Positions 1-8,353 of a DNA stretch of 64,000 bases are shown here, piece by piece (the stretch's first letter is position 1; every line of letters begins with the position of its first letter). Source of the DNA: Bordetella petrii (GTDB taxonomy: Bacteria > Pseudomonadota > Gammaproteobacteria > Burkholderiales > Burkholderiaceae_B); NCBI RefSeq assembly GCF_000067205.1, contig NC_010170.1, positions 3,410,001 through 3,474,000 of the forward strand. The letters run 5' to 3'. Both the position numbers and the translations under genes were made by a program. The notes under the pieces are model-generated. The model was not told the origin of the DNA. It made no database searches and worked only from the letters and a program-made list of their open reading frames with translations.

Positions 1-54
1 AATGAGGCCACTTCTCTTATATAAGACTAAAAAATTTCTTCTTTAATTTCATAT

Positions 55-104
55 ATTTATGAAATTCATTTTGTATTGTGGAATGAAATTTCCATTTATG
101 AAAT
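55..104. promoter_or_regulatory. AT-rich block with two palindromes upstream of queF
   Basis: The first ~105 bases are strikingly AT-rich compared with the rest of the window. ATTTATGAAAT occurs twice (55-65 and 94-104). ATGAAATTCAT at 59-69 is palindromic around its central base. TGGAATGAAATTTCCA at 79-94 has TGGAA/TTCCA arms and resembles the E. coli IclR operator consensus TGGAAATNATTTCCA. This looks like a regulator-binding and promoter region, possibly shared with a gene left of the window. The bound regulator is inferred, not shown. Confidence 0.4.
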
Positions 105-228
105 GGGCGGACATTGCTGTGCAGCACCCGCTTTCATATGGCGACCACTGGCTTTCACCATGTGGAATTATGGGCCCGGCTCAAGCCCTACAATGCAAGG
201 CTTGAATCCTGCCTGTCATGTGTGCGCC

Positions 229-1050
229 ATGTCTTTGTCGAATGCCCCGCTGGGCCAGAACGTTGCCTATCCCGCCCATTACGACCCCAGCCTGCTGTTT
301 CCCATTGCCCGTGCCCAGAACCGCGCCAGCCTGAACCTGTCCGGCCCCCTGCCTTTCGTGGGCGTGGATATCTGGAACGCCTATGAGCTGTCCTGGCTCG
401 ACCGCAAGGGCAAGCCCCAGGTTGCCATGGCGCGCTTCACGGTGCGGGCCGACAGCCCCAACATCATCGAATCGAAGTCGTTCAAGCTGTACTTGAATTC
501 GTACAACCAGACGCGCCTGGACAACGCAGAGGTACTGGGCGAACGGCTGGCTAACGACTTGTCGGCGGCGGCCGGCGCGCCGGTAGAGGTAGACCTGATT
601 CTGCCCGCGCGCTTCGGCACACTGGCCATGGCTGAACTGGACGGCATCGATCTCGATAGCCTGGACATTGCCATCGACACCTACTTGCCGGATGCCGGGC
701 TGCTGCGCTGCGCGGCGGGCGAACCGGTAGCCGAAACACTGGCCTCGCGCCTGCTGAAGTCGAATTGCCCGGTTACCGGTCAACCTGACTGGGCCAGCGT
801 GCAGATCAGCTATCGCGGCCGGCCGCTGGACCGCGCCGCGCTGCTGCGCTACCTGGTGTCGTTCCGCGACCATGCGGAATTCCACGAGCACTGCGTGGAG
901 CGCATCTACACCGACATCATGGCGGCCTGCCGGCCCGAGCAACTGACTGTCTATGCCCGCTACACGCGGCGCGGCGGCCTGGACATCAACCCCTGGCGCA
1001 GCAACTTCGAGGCAGCACCGCCCGCCGACGTGCGCACGGCCAGACAATAG
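229..1050 (+). CDS. queF: NADPH-dependent 7-cyano-7-deazaguanine reductase QueF
   Basis: QueF reduces the nitrile preQ0 to the aminomethyl compound preQ1 in queuosine tRNA-modification synthesis, in the cytoplasm. The 273-residue product matches the long (E. coli-type, ~280 aa) QueF class. The family motif ESKSFKLY is at residues 81-88, the nucleophilic cysteine sits in LLKSNCPVTGQPDW (Cys180), and the C-terminal YARYTRRGGLDINPWRSN block is intact. The ATG at 229 is chosen because the protein from there (MSLSNAPLG...) begins like other QueF proteins; upstream in-frame ATGs would add an unconserved, Cys-rich leader. The ribosome-binding site is weak. No preQ1 riboswitch fold was recognised upstream. 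The gene converges on the cytochrome c peroxidase gene. Confidence 0.95.
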   Translation: MSLSNAPLGQNVAYPAHYDPSLLFPIARAQNRASLNLSGPLPFVGVDIWNAYELSWLDRKGKPQVAMARFTVRADSPNIIESKSFKLYLNSYNQTRLDNAEVLGERLANDLSAAAGAPVEVDLILPARFGTLAMAELDGIDLDSLDIAIDTYLPDAGLLRCAAGEPVAETLASRLLKSNCPVTGQPDWASVQISYRGRPLDRAALLRYLVSFRDHAEFHEHCVERIYTDIMAACRPEQLTVYARYTRRGGLDINPWRSNFEAAPPADVRTARQ

Positions 1051-1060
1051 GGCCGTGCGC
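1032..1060 (+). terminator. Hairpin over the queF stop codon
   Basis: GCGCACGGCC (1032-1041) pairs perfectly with GGCCGTGCGC (1051-1060) around a 9-base loop that contains the queF stop codon. It lies between convergent genes, so it probably ends transcription. No T-run follows, so a classical intrinsic terminator is not proven. Confidence 0.45.
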
Positions 1061-1076
1061 GCGGCGGCCCGCGCCG

Positions 1077-2078
1077 CTACGGATTGAAGGGCTGCGGCCG
1101 CGGGGTGGCGTCCGAGGAAGGCGGCAACGCGGGCAGCTTGATGACGGGCTGTTCGCCGGTAAGGGTCTTCAGGAATGCCACGATCTGGCCGTTTTCTTCG
1201 GGCAAAAAGGTGCGCCCGAGCTGCAGCCGGCCCATGACGTCGACGGCCTCGGCCAGGGTGGCGGCCTCGCCATCGTGGAAGTACGGATAAGTCAGCGCCA
1301 CGTTGCGCAGCGTGGGCACCTTGAACATGAAACGGTCGGCGTCCTGGCCCGTGACGGCCGCGCGGCCTTCGGCCGGGTTGGCCGTCTGGTAAGGCGTGAC
1401 CAGCCCCATTTTCTGGAACGAGTTGCCGCCGGCCGCGGGGCCATTGTGACAGGCCACGCAGCCGCTGCTCTTGAACAGGTTGTATCCGGCCAATTCTTGC
1501 ACGGTAAGAGCCTTGGCGTCGCCACGCAGCCATTGGTCGAAACGCGCGTTGGGCGTGACCAGGGTTTCTTCGAAGGCGGCCAGCGCTTGCGTGACTTCGT
1601 CGATGGTGATGGCATCGGTGCCGAAGGCCTGTTTGAATTCAGCCCGGTAGCCAGGAATGGAGCTCAGCACCTGGATGGCCAGTTCGTGCGACGATGCCAT
1701 TTCGGCAGGGTTGGCGATGGGGCCGCCGGCCTGCTCGCGCAGGTCTTTGGCGCGGCCGTCCCAGAATTGCGCGATGTTCAGGCTGGAATTGAGCACTGTG
1801 GGTGAATTGATGCCGCCCTGCTGCCAGTTGTGTCCGATGGATGCCTTGAGGTTGTCGGCCCCCCCCATGCTGAGGTTGTGGCACGAGTTGCACGAGATGG
1901 CGCCAGACTTCGACAGGCGCGGATCGAAAAACAGCTTCTTGCCCAACTCGACCTTGGCGGGCTCGGTAATGACGGCCGGCTCGATAGGCTGGATGGGCTC
2001 CTGCTGCTGCGCCGGCGCCGGTTGCGCCCACAATCCAGCCATGATCGCGGTAACCCAAAGAATTTGCTGCTTGCTCAT
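1077..2078 (-). CDS. Di-haem cytochrome c peroxidase
   Basis: A periplasmic c-type di-haem peroxidase that reduces hydrogen peroxide with electrons from cytochrome c. The 333-residue protein starts with a signal peptide (cleavage near the PAPAQ segment, residues ~20-24). It has two haem-attachment motifs, CNSCH at 63-67 and CVACH at 207-211, as expected for the CcpA/MauG superfamily. The ATG at 2078 is preceded by a good AGGAAAG ribosome-binding site. The open frame continues upstream, but that stretch is not protein-like. The tail is proline-rich. It is a single gene with no obvious operon partner. A MauG-type role cannot be excluded from sequence alone. Confidence 0.9.
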   Translation of the reverse strand: MSKQQILWVTAIMAGLWAQPAPAQQQEPIQPIEPAVITEPAKVELGKKLFFDPRLSKSGAISCNSCHNLSMGGADNLKASIGHNWQQGGINSPTVLNSSLNIAQFWDGRAKDLREQAGGPIANPAEMASSHELAIQVLSSIPGYRAEFKQAFGTDAITIDEVTQALAAFEETLVTPNARFDQWLRGDAKALTVQELAGYNLFKSSGCVACHNGPAAGGNSFQKMGLVTPYQTANPAEGRAAVTGQDADRFMFKVPTLRNVALTYPYFHDGEAATLAEAVDVMGRLQLGRTFLPEENGQIVAFLKTLTGEQPVIKLPALPPSSDATPRPQPFNP

Positions 2079-2220
2079 GTTGCTTTCCTGACGTATGACC
2101 ACTTGGTCTTCATGGTTATTACAACGTAGCGGCGCTCCGCGAGCGTTGCTCGGCATCAAACGGTCGAGCGGTGGGAATGAACTACAGGGCAACGGCGCGG
2201 GGGGCGTCCCGCGCCGGGCG

Positions 2221-3519
2221 TCATTTGTGCGTACCGTACTGTGCGGCGGCTGAGGCCGGCGCCAGGCGCGCCTGCACGGCAATCCATTGCGCCAGCAGCG
2301 CGGCCACGGCGAACGCCACGCCGGCGCCCACCCACGGCCCCTGGCTGATGCCGGCGTCAAGCAACAGGCCGAAGGCCAGCGGCCCCAGGGCCGAGCCGAC
2401 GTCCATGCCGGAATACACCAGGCCGTACACCGAGCCGATAGTGCCCTTGGGCGTGACGCGCCGGATCAGCATGTCGCGCGACGGAGCCGCCACGCCGGAG
2501 CAGAACCCGGCCAGCCCCACCACCGCGGCCGCCAGGCCTGCGGGCACGAGGCCCAGCGCCAGCACCACCAGCGTCAGGCCAGCCAGGATCAGGGCGACGG
2601 TGACCGTGCGTTCGGTGCGGGGGTTGGCCGACACCAGGAAGCCGCCCGCCGCCATGCCCACGGCCGAAGCCACCATGTAGCCCGACAGCGCCGAGCTGGC
2701 GGCCACCTTGGACAGGTCATAGAGCTGGCCGAGCAGCGGAATGGTGTAGTTCTGCACGGACGACAGCGCGATGGACGTGCAGGCAAAGAAGAGGAAAGCG
2801 CCCCACAGGGCCGGTTTGGCCAGCAGCGCCGACAACGTGGCCAGCACGCCGTCCTGGGCGGGCGCGGCAACGGGAGCGGGAGCGCCGCCCGCCACGGGTT
2901 CGGGAAGATGCGCGGCGCCGCCAATCAGGTGGCGGCCCAGGATGGTCAGCAACAGCACCAGCGCCACCAGGCCGGCCGCGCTGAAGGCGGCCACGCGCCA
3001 GTCGGACAGCAAGGTAATGGACGTGATGAATACCGGCGTCAAGGCCCAGCCCAGGTTGCCTGTCAGGCCATGGGTGCTGAACGCATGCCCCAGGCGCGGG
3101 GCGCTGACGCGGTTGTTCATGATGGAATAGTCGGCCGGATGGAACACGGAATTGCCTACGCCGCCCACCACGGCCGCCAGCATCAGCATGGCGTAGCCGT
3201 TGGCCGACCCGATCAGTATGCCCGAGAGCACGAAGCTGGACAGGCCGAACCATAGCACCGGACGCGCGCCGATGCGGTCCACCACGAAGCCGGACGAAGC
3301 CTGGCCCACGCCGGACACCACATAGAAGGTGGACACCAGCAGGCCCAGCCGCGCGAAATCGAGATCGAACGCCGTGCCCAGCGATACATACAGCGACGGC
3401 AACACCAGCTGGAAGAAGTGCGACGAGGCGTGGGCAATGCCGATCAGCAGGATGGTGAGCCAGTCGCGGCGGCGCAAGTCGGGGGAATCCAGCGTGGCGG
3501 TATCTGCGGCAGAAGACAT
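2221..3519 (-). CDS. MFS transporter, fosmidomycin-resistance-like
   Basis: A 432-residue inner-membrane transporter of the major facilitator superfamily with about twelve hydrophobic segments in two halves and a Pro/Ala-rich cytoplasmic loop near residues 205-225. The N-terminal half carries VVDRIGARPVLW, a version of the MFS loop 2-3 signature, and a VFHPADYSIMN segment reminiscent of the fosmidomycin-resistance (Fsr) group. Substrate is unknown; drug or metabolite export by proton antiport is the family default. It lies 79 bases downstream of pgsA on the same strand and could be read through from it. Confidence 0.85.
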   Translation of the reverse strand: MSSAADTATLDSPDLRRRDWLTILLIGIAHASSHFFQLVLPSLYVSLGTAFDLDFARLGLLVSTFYVVSGVGQASSGFVVDRIGARPVLWFGLSSFVLSGILIGSANGYAMLMLAAVVGGVGNSVFHPADYSIMNNRVSAPRLGHAFSTHGLTGNLGWALTPVFITSITLLSDWRVAAFSAAGLVALVLLLTILGRHLIGGAAHLPEPVAGGAPAPVAAPAQDGVLATLSALLAKPALWGAFLFFACTSIALSSVQNYTIPLLGQLYDLSKVAASSALSGYMVASAVGMAAGGFLVSANPRTERTVTVALILAGLTLVVLALGLVPAGLAAAVVGLAGFCSGVAAPSRDMLIRRVTPKGTIGSVYGLVYSGMDVGSALGPLAFGLLLDAGISQGPWVGAGVAFAVAALLAQWIAVQARLAPASAAAQYGTHK

Positions 3520-3598
3520 GTCAGCGACGGCCGGTGGGGCCGCGGAAAGCGCGGGCGCGGCAGGCCCGCGTGGGTATGCAGGGTTCGGACGTGCGGGC

Positions 3599-4171
3599 CT
3601 ATTGAGATTTCTCGCGGATGGCGGGCCAGGCTCGCCGCAGGTAATAAAACATGGACCAGACCGTGAGCACGGCCGCGATGATGATCAGCACATCGCCGAG
3701 CAGGCGGCTGGACAGCCCGAACAACTGCTGGTTGTACAGCAGGCAGGGAATGGCGACCATCTGGGCGGCGGTCTTGAACTTGCCCAGCCGGTGCACCGCG
3801 ACGCTGGCGCTGGCGCCGATCTTGGCCATCCATTCGCGCAGGGCCGAAATGGTGATTTCACGCCCGATGATGATCAGCGAGATGAAGGCGTCGACCCGCC
3901 CCAGGTCGAGCAGCACGATCAGGGCGGCGCACACCATGAGCTTGTCGGCCACCGGATCGAGAAATGCGCCGAAGGCCGAAGTCTGGTTCCAGCGGCGGGC
4001 CAGCCAGCCATCGAACCAATCGGTCAGGGCGGCAATGATGAACGCCCAGGCAGCCAGGGTGTCGCGAGCGGGCTCGGCCATCCAGGTGCCGGGGATGTAG
4101 AACAGCCCCACCACCAGCGGGATCATGGCGATGCGCAGCCACGTCAGGATAATAGGCACGTTGATTGGCAT
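3599..4171 (-). CDS. pgsA: CDP-diacylglycerol-glycerol-3-phosphate 3-phosphatidyltransferase
   Basis: PgsA makes phosphatidylglycerol phosphate from CDP-diacylglycerol and glycerol 3-phosphate, the committed step to phosphatidylglycerol, in the inner membrane. The 190-residue protein carries the CDP-alcohol phosphotransferase signature DG-x2-AR-x8-G-x3-D-x3-D as DGWLARR...GAFLDPVAD. Several hydrophobic helices surround it and length is normal for the family. It begins 38 bases after the uvrC stop on the same strand; uvrC-pgsA linkage is common in proteobacteria, which supports the call. Confidence 0.95.
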   Translation of the reverse strand: MPINVPIILTWLRIAMIPLVVGLFYIPGTWMAEPARDTLAAWAFIIAALTDWFDGWLARRWNQTSAFGAFLDPVADKLMVCAALIVLLDLGRVDAFISLIIIGREITISALREWMAKIGASASVAVHRLGKFKTAAQMVAIPCLLYNQQLFGLSSRLLGDVLIIIAAVLTVWSMFYYLRRAWPAIREKSQ

Positions 4172-4209
4172 AATGCTCGTATGCTACATCACTGAGTAGA
4201 AAAGAACCC

Positions 4210-6039
4210 TCAGTTGTGCAGCGCGTCATAGATGCGCTCGGCCAGGTCGTGCGAAATGCCGTCGACGGACGCCAGGTCTTCGATGCTGGCGGACGCCACC
4301 CCGGAAAATCCGCCGAAGCGCGCCAGCAGGCGCTGGCGGCGGCGGGCGCCGACGCCTTCGATTTCTTCCAGGCGCGATACGTTGCGGGCCTTGGCGCGGC
4401 GCGCGCGCATACCGGTGATGGCGAAGCGGTGGGCCTCGTCGCGCACCTGGGCGATCAGCATCAGGGCGGCCGACTCGCCCCCCAGGGCCACCGGCGGACG
4501 CCCATCGGCGAACACCAGGGTTTCCAGGCCGACCTTGCGCCCTTCCCCCTTGGCCACCCCTACCAGTGTCTGGATGTCGAGCCCCAGTTCGGCGAACACC
4601 TGCCGCGCCACCTCGACCTGGCCCTTGCCCCCGTCGATGAGCACCAGCCCCGGCATGGGCGCTTCGCCGTCGGCGACCTTGCCGAAGCGGCGCGTCAGCA
4701 CCTGGCGCATGGCGGCGTAGTCGTCGCCCGGCGTGATGCCGGCGATGTTGTACCGGCGATACTGCGCCGGCTGCATGTCGTGATGCAGGAATACCACGCA
4801 CGAAGCCTGGGTGGCCTCGCCGGCGGTATGGCTGATGTCGAAGCACTCGATGCGCAGCGCGTCAAGCGCGGCCTCGTCGGTATCGAGGTCGAGCGCCTCG
4901 GCCAGCGCCAGCGTGCGCGCGGCGCGCGCGCCGGACTCGGTCAGGGCCCGGGCCAGCGCCATGTCGGCATTCTTGGCTGCTTGTTCGAGCCAGGCCCGGC
5001 GCACCCCTTGCGGACGGGTCAACACACGCGCTGGACGCGCGTTGGCCTGTTCGGCCAGCAAGGCCATCAGCCCGGCGTCAGGCAAGGCGTGCGAACACAC
5101 CAGCACGGGCGGCAGCGGATTGTCGGTGTAGTGCTGCGCGATGAAGGCTTCGAGCACCTGCGGCGCATCCTGGCCGTCGACGTGCACCGGAAAGAACGGT
5201 TTGTCGCCCAGATGGCGGCCAGCCCGCACCATTGCCAGGTTGACGCAGGTTTTGCCGCCCGCGGCGGCCACGGCGATGATGTCGGTGTCTTCGCCGCTTG
5301 TATCTTCCATGGTCTGCTGGTGCAGCACGCGCGCCAGCGAGCCCATCTGGTCGCGCAGCGCGGCGGCTTCTTCGAAGCGCAGCTCGCTGGATGCCTGCAG
5401 CATGCGTTGTTCGATTTCACCCATGACTTCGCGCGCCTCGCCATTCAAGAAGCGGGCGGCCCGGGCGACGTCGCGCGCGTAGTCATCGGCTCCGATGGCG
5501 CCGACACAGGGCGCCGAGCAACGGCCGATCTGGTGCAGCAGACAGGGCCGCGAGCGGTTGGCGAACACGGTGTCTTCGCAGGTGCGCAGGCGGAATACCT
5601 TCTGCAGGATCTGGATGGTCTCGCGCACCGCCCAGGCATTGGGAAACGGCCCGAAGAACTGGCCGCGCTTGTTGGTGGCGCCGCGGTAGTAGGCAATGCG
5701 CGGCCACTCGTGGCCGGTGATCAGCAGGTACGGATACGACTTGTCGTCGCGGAACAGGATGTTGTAGCGCGGCCGCAGGCTCTTGATGAGGTTGTTTTCG
5801 AGCAGCAGCGCCTCGGCCTCGGAACGCGTAACCGTGACCTCGACGCGCGCCACCTTCGCCACCATCTGGGCGATGCGCGGGCTGGCCAGATTTTTCTGGA
5901 AGTACGACGAGACGCGCTTTTTCAGGTCGCGCGCCTTGCCCACGTACATGACGACGCCTTCGGCATCGACATGGCGGTAGACACCGGGCAGGTGCGGCAG
6001 GTCAGCCAGGAACGATTTGAGATTGAATTCGTCGGGCAT
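4210..6039 (-). CDS. uvrC: Excinuclease ABC subunit C
   Basis: UvrC makes the dual incisions in nucleotide excision repair after UvrA/UvrB load on damaged DNA. At 609 residues it has normal length. Visible parts are an N-terminal GIY-YIG nuclease domain (GVYRHVDAEG...MYVGKARDLKKR, residues ~19-43), a UVR UvrB-binding motif (RFEEAAALRDQM) near residue 220, the RNase H-like second nuclease domain and C-terminal helix-hairpin-helix repeats (IEGVGARRRQRLL). The start overlaps the 3' end of nagZ by 38 bases, so the two are translated from one message. Confidence 0.97.
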   Translation of the reverse strand: MPDEFNLKSFLADLPHLPGVYRHVDAEGVVMYVGKARDLKKRVSSYFQKNLASPRIAQMVAKVARVEVTVTRSEAEALLLENNLIKSLRPRYNILFRDDKSYPYLLITGHEWPRIAYYRGATNKRGQFFGPFPNAWAVRETIQILQKVFRLRTCEDTVFANRSRPCLLHQIGRCSAPCVGAIGADDYARDVARAARFLNGEAREVMGEIEQRMLQASSELRFEEAAALRDQMGSLARVLHQQTMEDTSGEDTDIIAVAAAGGKTCVNLAMVRAGRHLGDKPFFPVHVDGQDAPQVLEAFIAQHYTDNPLPPVLVCSHALPDAGLMALLAEQANARPARVLTRPQGVRRAWLEQAAKNADMALARALTESGARAARTLALAEALDLDTDEAALDALRIECFDISHTAGEATQASCVVFLHHDMQPAQYRRYNIAGITPGDDYAAMRQVLTRRFGKVADGEAPMPGLVLIDGGKGQVEVARQVFAELGLDIQTLVGVAKGEGRKVGLETLVFADGRPPVALGGESAALMLIAQVRDEAHRFAITGMRARRAKARNVSRLEEIEGVGARRRQRLLARFGGFSGVASASIEDLASVDGISHDLAERIYDALHN

Positions 6040-7057
6040 GCTGGTAGCGGGTCTCGGCTTGCAAGGCGTCCCAGTCGGGCGCGGCGAAGCGCGGCATCAG
6101 GCGGCGGATGCGGGCCACGGATTCGGGCGGATGCGCCACGTCCAGGCGCTGCAGCAGGTCGTCGGCCAGGTCGGGCCGGTTGCATACCAGCACCATGTCG
6201 CAGCCAGCGCCCAGCGCGGCCTGGGCTCGCGCCAGGATGTCGCCAGCCACCGTCGCGCCTTCCATGGTGAGATCGTCGGAAAACACCACGCCGTCGTAGC
6301 CCAGCTTGCCGCGCAGGATGTCCTGCACCCAGCGGCGCGAGAATCCCGCCGGTTGCTTGTCGACTTTGGGATAGATCACGTGGGCCGGCATTACCGCCGG
6401 CAGCACCGCATCGCCCAGCCAGGCGTAGGGCGCGGCGTCGTCTTTCAGGATGCGTTCGAGCGGGCGCGGGTCGACCGGTATTTCGTGATGCGAGTCGGCG
6501 CCTACGAAGCCGTGGCCGGGGAAATGCTTGCCGCAGGCCGCCATGCCCGCCTGCGCCAGGCCTTGCGCCAAGGCACGGGCCAGCATGGCCACCACGCGCG
6601 GGTCGCGATGGAAGGCGCGGTTGCCAATGACCTTGCTGACGCCGTAGTCCAGATCGAGCACGGGCGTGAAGCTGAGGTCGACGCCGCAGGCGCGCAGCTC
6701 GGCCGCCAGCACATAGCCGGCCTCGGTGGCCAGGCGCATGGCGGCCAGCGGGTCGCGGTCCCAGGCCTTGCCCAGATCTTGCATGGCGGGCAGCGGCGTG
6801 AAGCCGTCGTCGCGAAAGCGCTGCACGCGGCCGCCCTCGTGGTCGACCGCGATCAGCAGCGGTTCGCCGCGGGCGCGGTGAATTTTGCGGGTAAGCGCGC
6901 ACAGCTGCTTGCGGCTTTCAAAATTGCGGGCAAACAGAATCACCCCGCCCACCAGCGGATGCCGCAGACGGCGCTTTTCTTCTTTGGTGAGCGTGGCGCC
7001 GGCCACATCGACCATGACCGGGCCGGGCGGCAGCGGGGCTTTGCTTTTCTTGGCCAT
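6002..7057 (-). CDS. nagZ: Beta-N-acetylhexosaminidase NagZ
   Basis: NagZ removes N-acetylglucosamine from anhydro-muropeptides during cytoplasmic cell-wall recycling. The 351-residue glycoside hydrolase family 3 protein shows the NagZ loop KHFPGHG...DSHHEIP and the nucleophile region VVFSDDLTMEGA. The ATG at 7057 gives the expected lysine-rich start (MAKKSKAPLPPG). The frame is open further upstream, but that part reads as arginine-rich non-coding sequence. It starts 41 bases after the acpS stop and overlaps uvrC downstream. Recycling products can influence beta-lactamase induction in other bacteria; no ampC/ampR is in the window. Confidence 0.95.
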   Translation of the reverse strand: MAKKSKAPLPPGPVMVDVAGATLTKEEKRRLRHPLVGGVILFARNFESRKQLCALTRKIHRARGEPLLIAVDHEGGRVQRFRDDGFTPLPAMQDLGKAWDRDPLAAMRLATEAGYVLAAELRACGVDLSFTPVLDLDYGVSKVIGNRAFHRDPRVVAMLARALAQGLAQAGMAACGKHFPGHGFVGADSHHEIPVDPRPLERILKDDAAPYAWLGDAVLPAVMPAHVIYPKVDKQPAGFSRRWVQDILRGKLGYDGVVFSDDLTMEGATVAGDILARAQAALGAGCDMVLVCNRPDLADDLLQRLDVAHPPESVARIRRLMPRFAAPDWDALQAETRYQHARRIQSQIVPG

Positions 7058-7098
7058 ATGGGGCTTGTCCTTCGATAAACGGAACGGGCGAACCGGCC

Positions 7099-7536
7099 TC
7101 AGGGCTTGCGCTCGACCACCACATAGGCGGCGGCCAGGTCGGATTCGTCGGTAATGGAAACGTGGGCGGCGCCGAAGCGCGGCTGGTACCACTGGAGCAG
7201 GCTGGGCGCCAGCACCAGCACCGGCCGCCCGCCCGGCGCATTGAGGGTCTGCACGCGCGTCCAGGTCATGGGCATGCGCATGCCCAGGCCGATGGCCTTG
7301 GAGAAAGCCTCTTTGGCGGCGAAGCGCGTGGCCAAAAAGCGCACCCCTCGGGCGGCGTCGCGGGCACGGCGCGCGTGGAATTTCTGCAGTTCTTCCGGAC
7401 CCAGGATCTTTTCGGCGAAGCGGTCGCCATGGCGCGCCAGGGCGCGCTCGACGCGGTCGATGCGCAGCAGGTCCATGCCGATGCCGGCAATGCCTCCGGA
7501 TGGCGGGAACGAGGAAGTGACGGGCGTATCGGACAT
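7099..7536 (-). CDS. acpS: Holo-[acyl-carrier-protein] synthase
   Basis: AcpS transfers 4'-phosphopantetheine from CoA to the serine of apo-acyl carrier protein, which fatty acid synthesis needs. The 145-residue product has the two family motifs: GIGMDLLRIDRVE near residue 20, with the metal-binding Asp, and RFAAKEAFSKAIG with the catalytic Lys-Glu pair. The ATG at 7536 gives MSDTPV, with a short extension before the conserved core. It lies 76 bases downstream of pdxJ, the usual proteobacterial neighbour. Confidence 0.95.
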   Translation of the reverse strand: MSDTPVTSSFPPSGGIAGIGMDLLRIDRVERALARHGDRFAEKILGPEELQKFHARRARDAARGVRFLATRFAAKEAFSKAIGLGMRMPMTWTRVQTLNAPGGRPVLVLAPSLLQWYQPRFGAAHVSITDESDLAAAYVVVERKP

Positions 7537-7612
7537 CGGGTTCGGGATCGGCACACGGAATGCGGGGCGGCAGCCGCCCCGCACCTGGAATGATACGCGA
7601 CCGGAACGCGGT

Positions 7613-8353
7613 TCAGCGGCCCCGCAGCGCCTGCTGGCGGGCCTGCACCATCAAGGCCTTCATGTCGCGCACGGCCTTTTCCCAGCCGTCGAACACGGCC
7701 TGGGCCACGATGGCATGGCCGATGTTGAGCTCGGCGATGCCGTCGAGCGCCGCGATGGGCGCCACATTGCCGTAATGCAGGCCGTGTCCGGCATTGACCC
7801 GCATGCCGTGGCGCAGGCCCTCGGCCAGCGCGGCGCGCAGGCGGTCGAGTTCAGGGCCGGCCTGGCCGTCGGGCGCCTCGGCATAGGCGCCGGTATGCAG
7901 CTCGATGACCGTGGCGCCGGCCTGGGCGGCCGCCTGGATCTGCGCGATGTCAGGGTCGATGAACAGCGACACCCGAATGCCTGCATCGTGCAGGCGCGCC
8001 ACCGCATCGCGCACGGCGTCCAGCGCGCCGGCAACCTCCAGGCCGCCTTCGGTGGTGAGCTCGGTGCGCTTTTCGGGCACCAGGCAGACATCGCTGGGGC
8101 GCACGGCGCAGGCGATGTCGAGCATTTCCGGCGTGATGGCGCACTCCAGGTTCATGCGGGTGCGCAACAGCGGCCGGATGGCGTGCACGTCGGCATCCAG
8201 GATGTGGCGGCGGTCTTCGCGCAGGTGCAAGGTGATCAGGTCGGCGCCCGCGTCTTCGGCGCGCAGCGCGGCCTGTACCGGATCGGGGTAAACCGTGTGG
8301 CGTTGCTGCCGCAGCGTCGCCACGTGATCGATATTGACGCCCAGTTCTATCAT
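7613..8353 (-). CDS. pdxJ: Pyridoxine 5'-phosphate synthase PdxJ
   Basis: PdxJ condenses 1-deoxyxylulose 5-phosphate with 3-amino-2-oxopropyl phosphate to give pyridoxine 5'-phosphate (vitamin B6). The 246-residue TIM-barrel protein begins IELGVNIDHVATLRQQR, with a conserved active-site His, and has LITLHLREDRRHI, NLECAITPEM and VNAGHGLHYGN blocks typical of PdxJ. Its ATG (8351-8353) overlaps the stop codon of the upstream outer-membrane efflux gene in an ATGA junction. Translation of this essential-type gene is therefore probably coupled to the efflux operon. In many proteobacteria recO precedes pdxJ; here it does not. Confidence 0.97.
   Translation of the reverse strand: MIELGVNIDHVATLRQQRHTVYPDPVQAALRAEDAGADLITLHLREDRRHILDADVHAIRPLLRTRMNLECAITPEMLDIACAVRPSDVCLVPEKRTELTTEGGLEVAGALDAVRDAVARLHDAGIRVSLFIDPDIAQIQAAAQAGATVIELHTGAYAEAPDGQAGPELDRLRAALAEGLRHGMRVNAGHGLHYGNVAPIAALDGIAELNIGHAIVAQAVFDGWEKAVRDMKALMVQARQQALRGR

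Noticed and set aside
100..228. A preQ1 riboswitch upstream of queF
   Set aside because: No aptamer-like hairpin with the A-rich tail was found by eye; the region is unstructured or GC-rich near the start codon.
181..1533. Long minus-strand open frames opposite queF and similar mirror frames throughout
   Set aside because: They are by-products of high third-position GC; the products are Arg/Gly/His/Gln-rich with no domains and lie opposite well-supported genes.
3520..3598. A tRNA gene after pgsA
   Set aside because: A GC-rich stretch with GGTTCGG looked T-arm-like, but no acceptor stem, anticodon arm or CCA-end could be folded.
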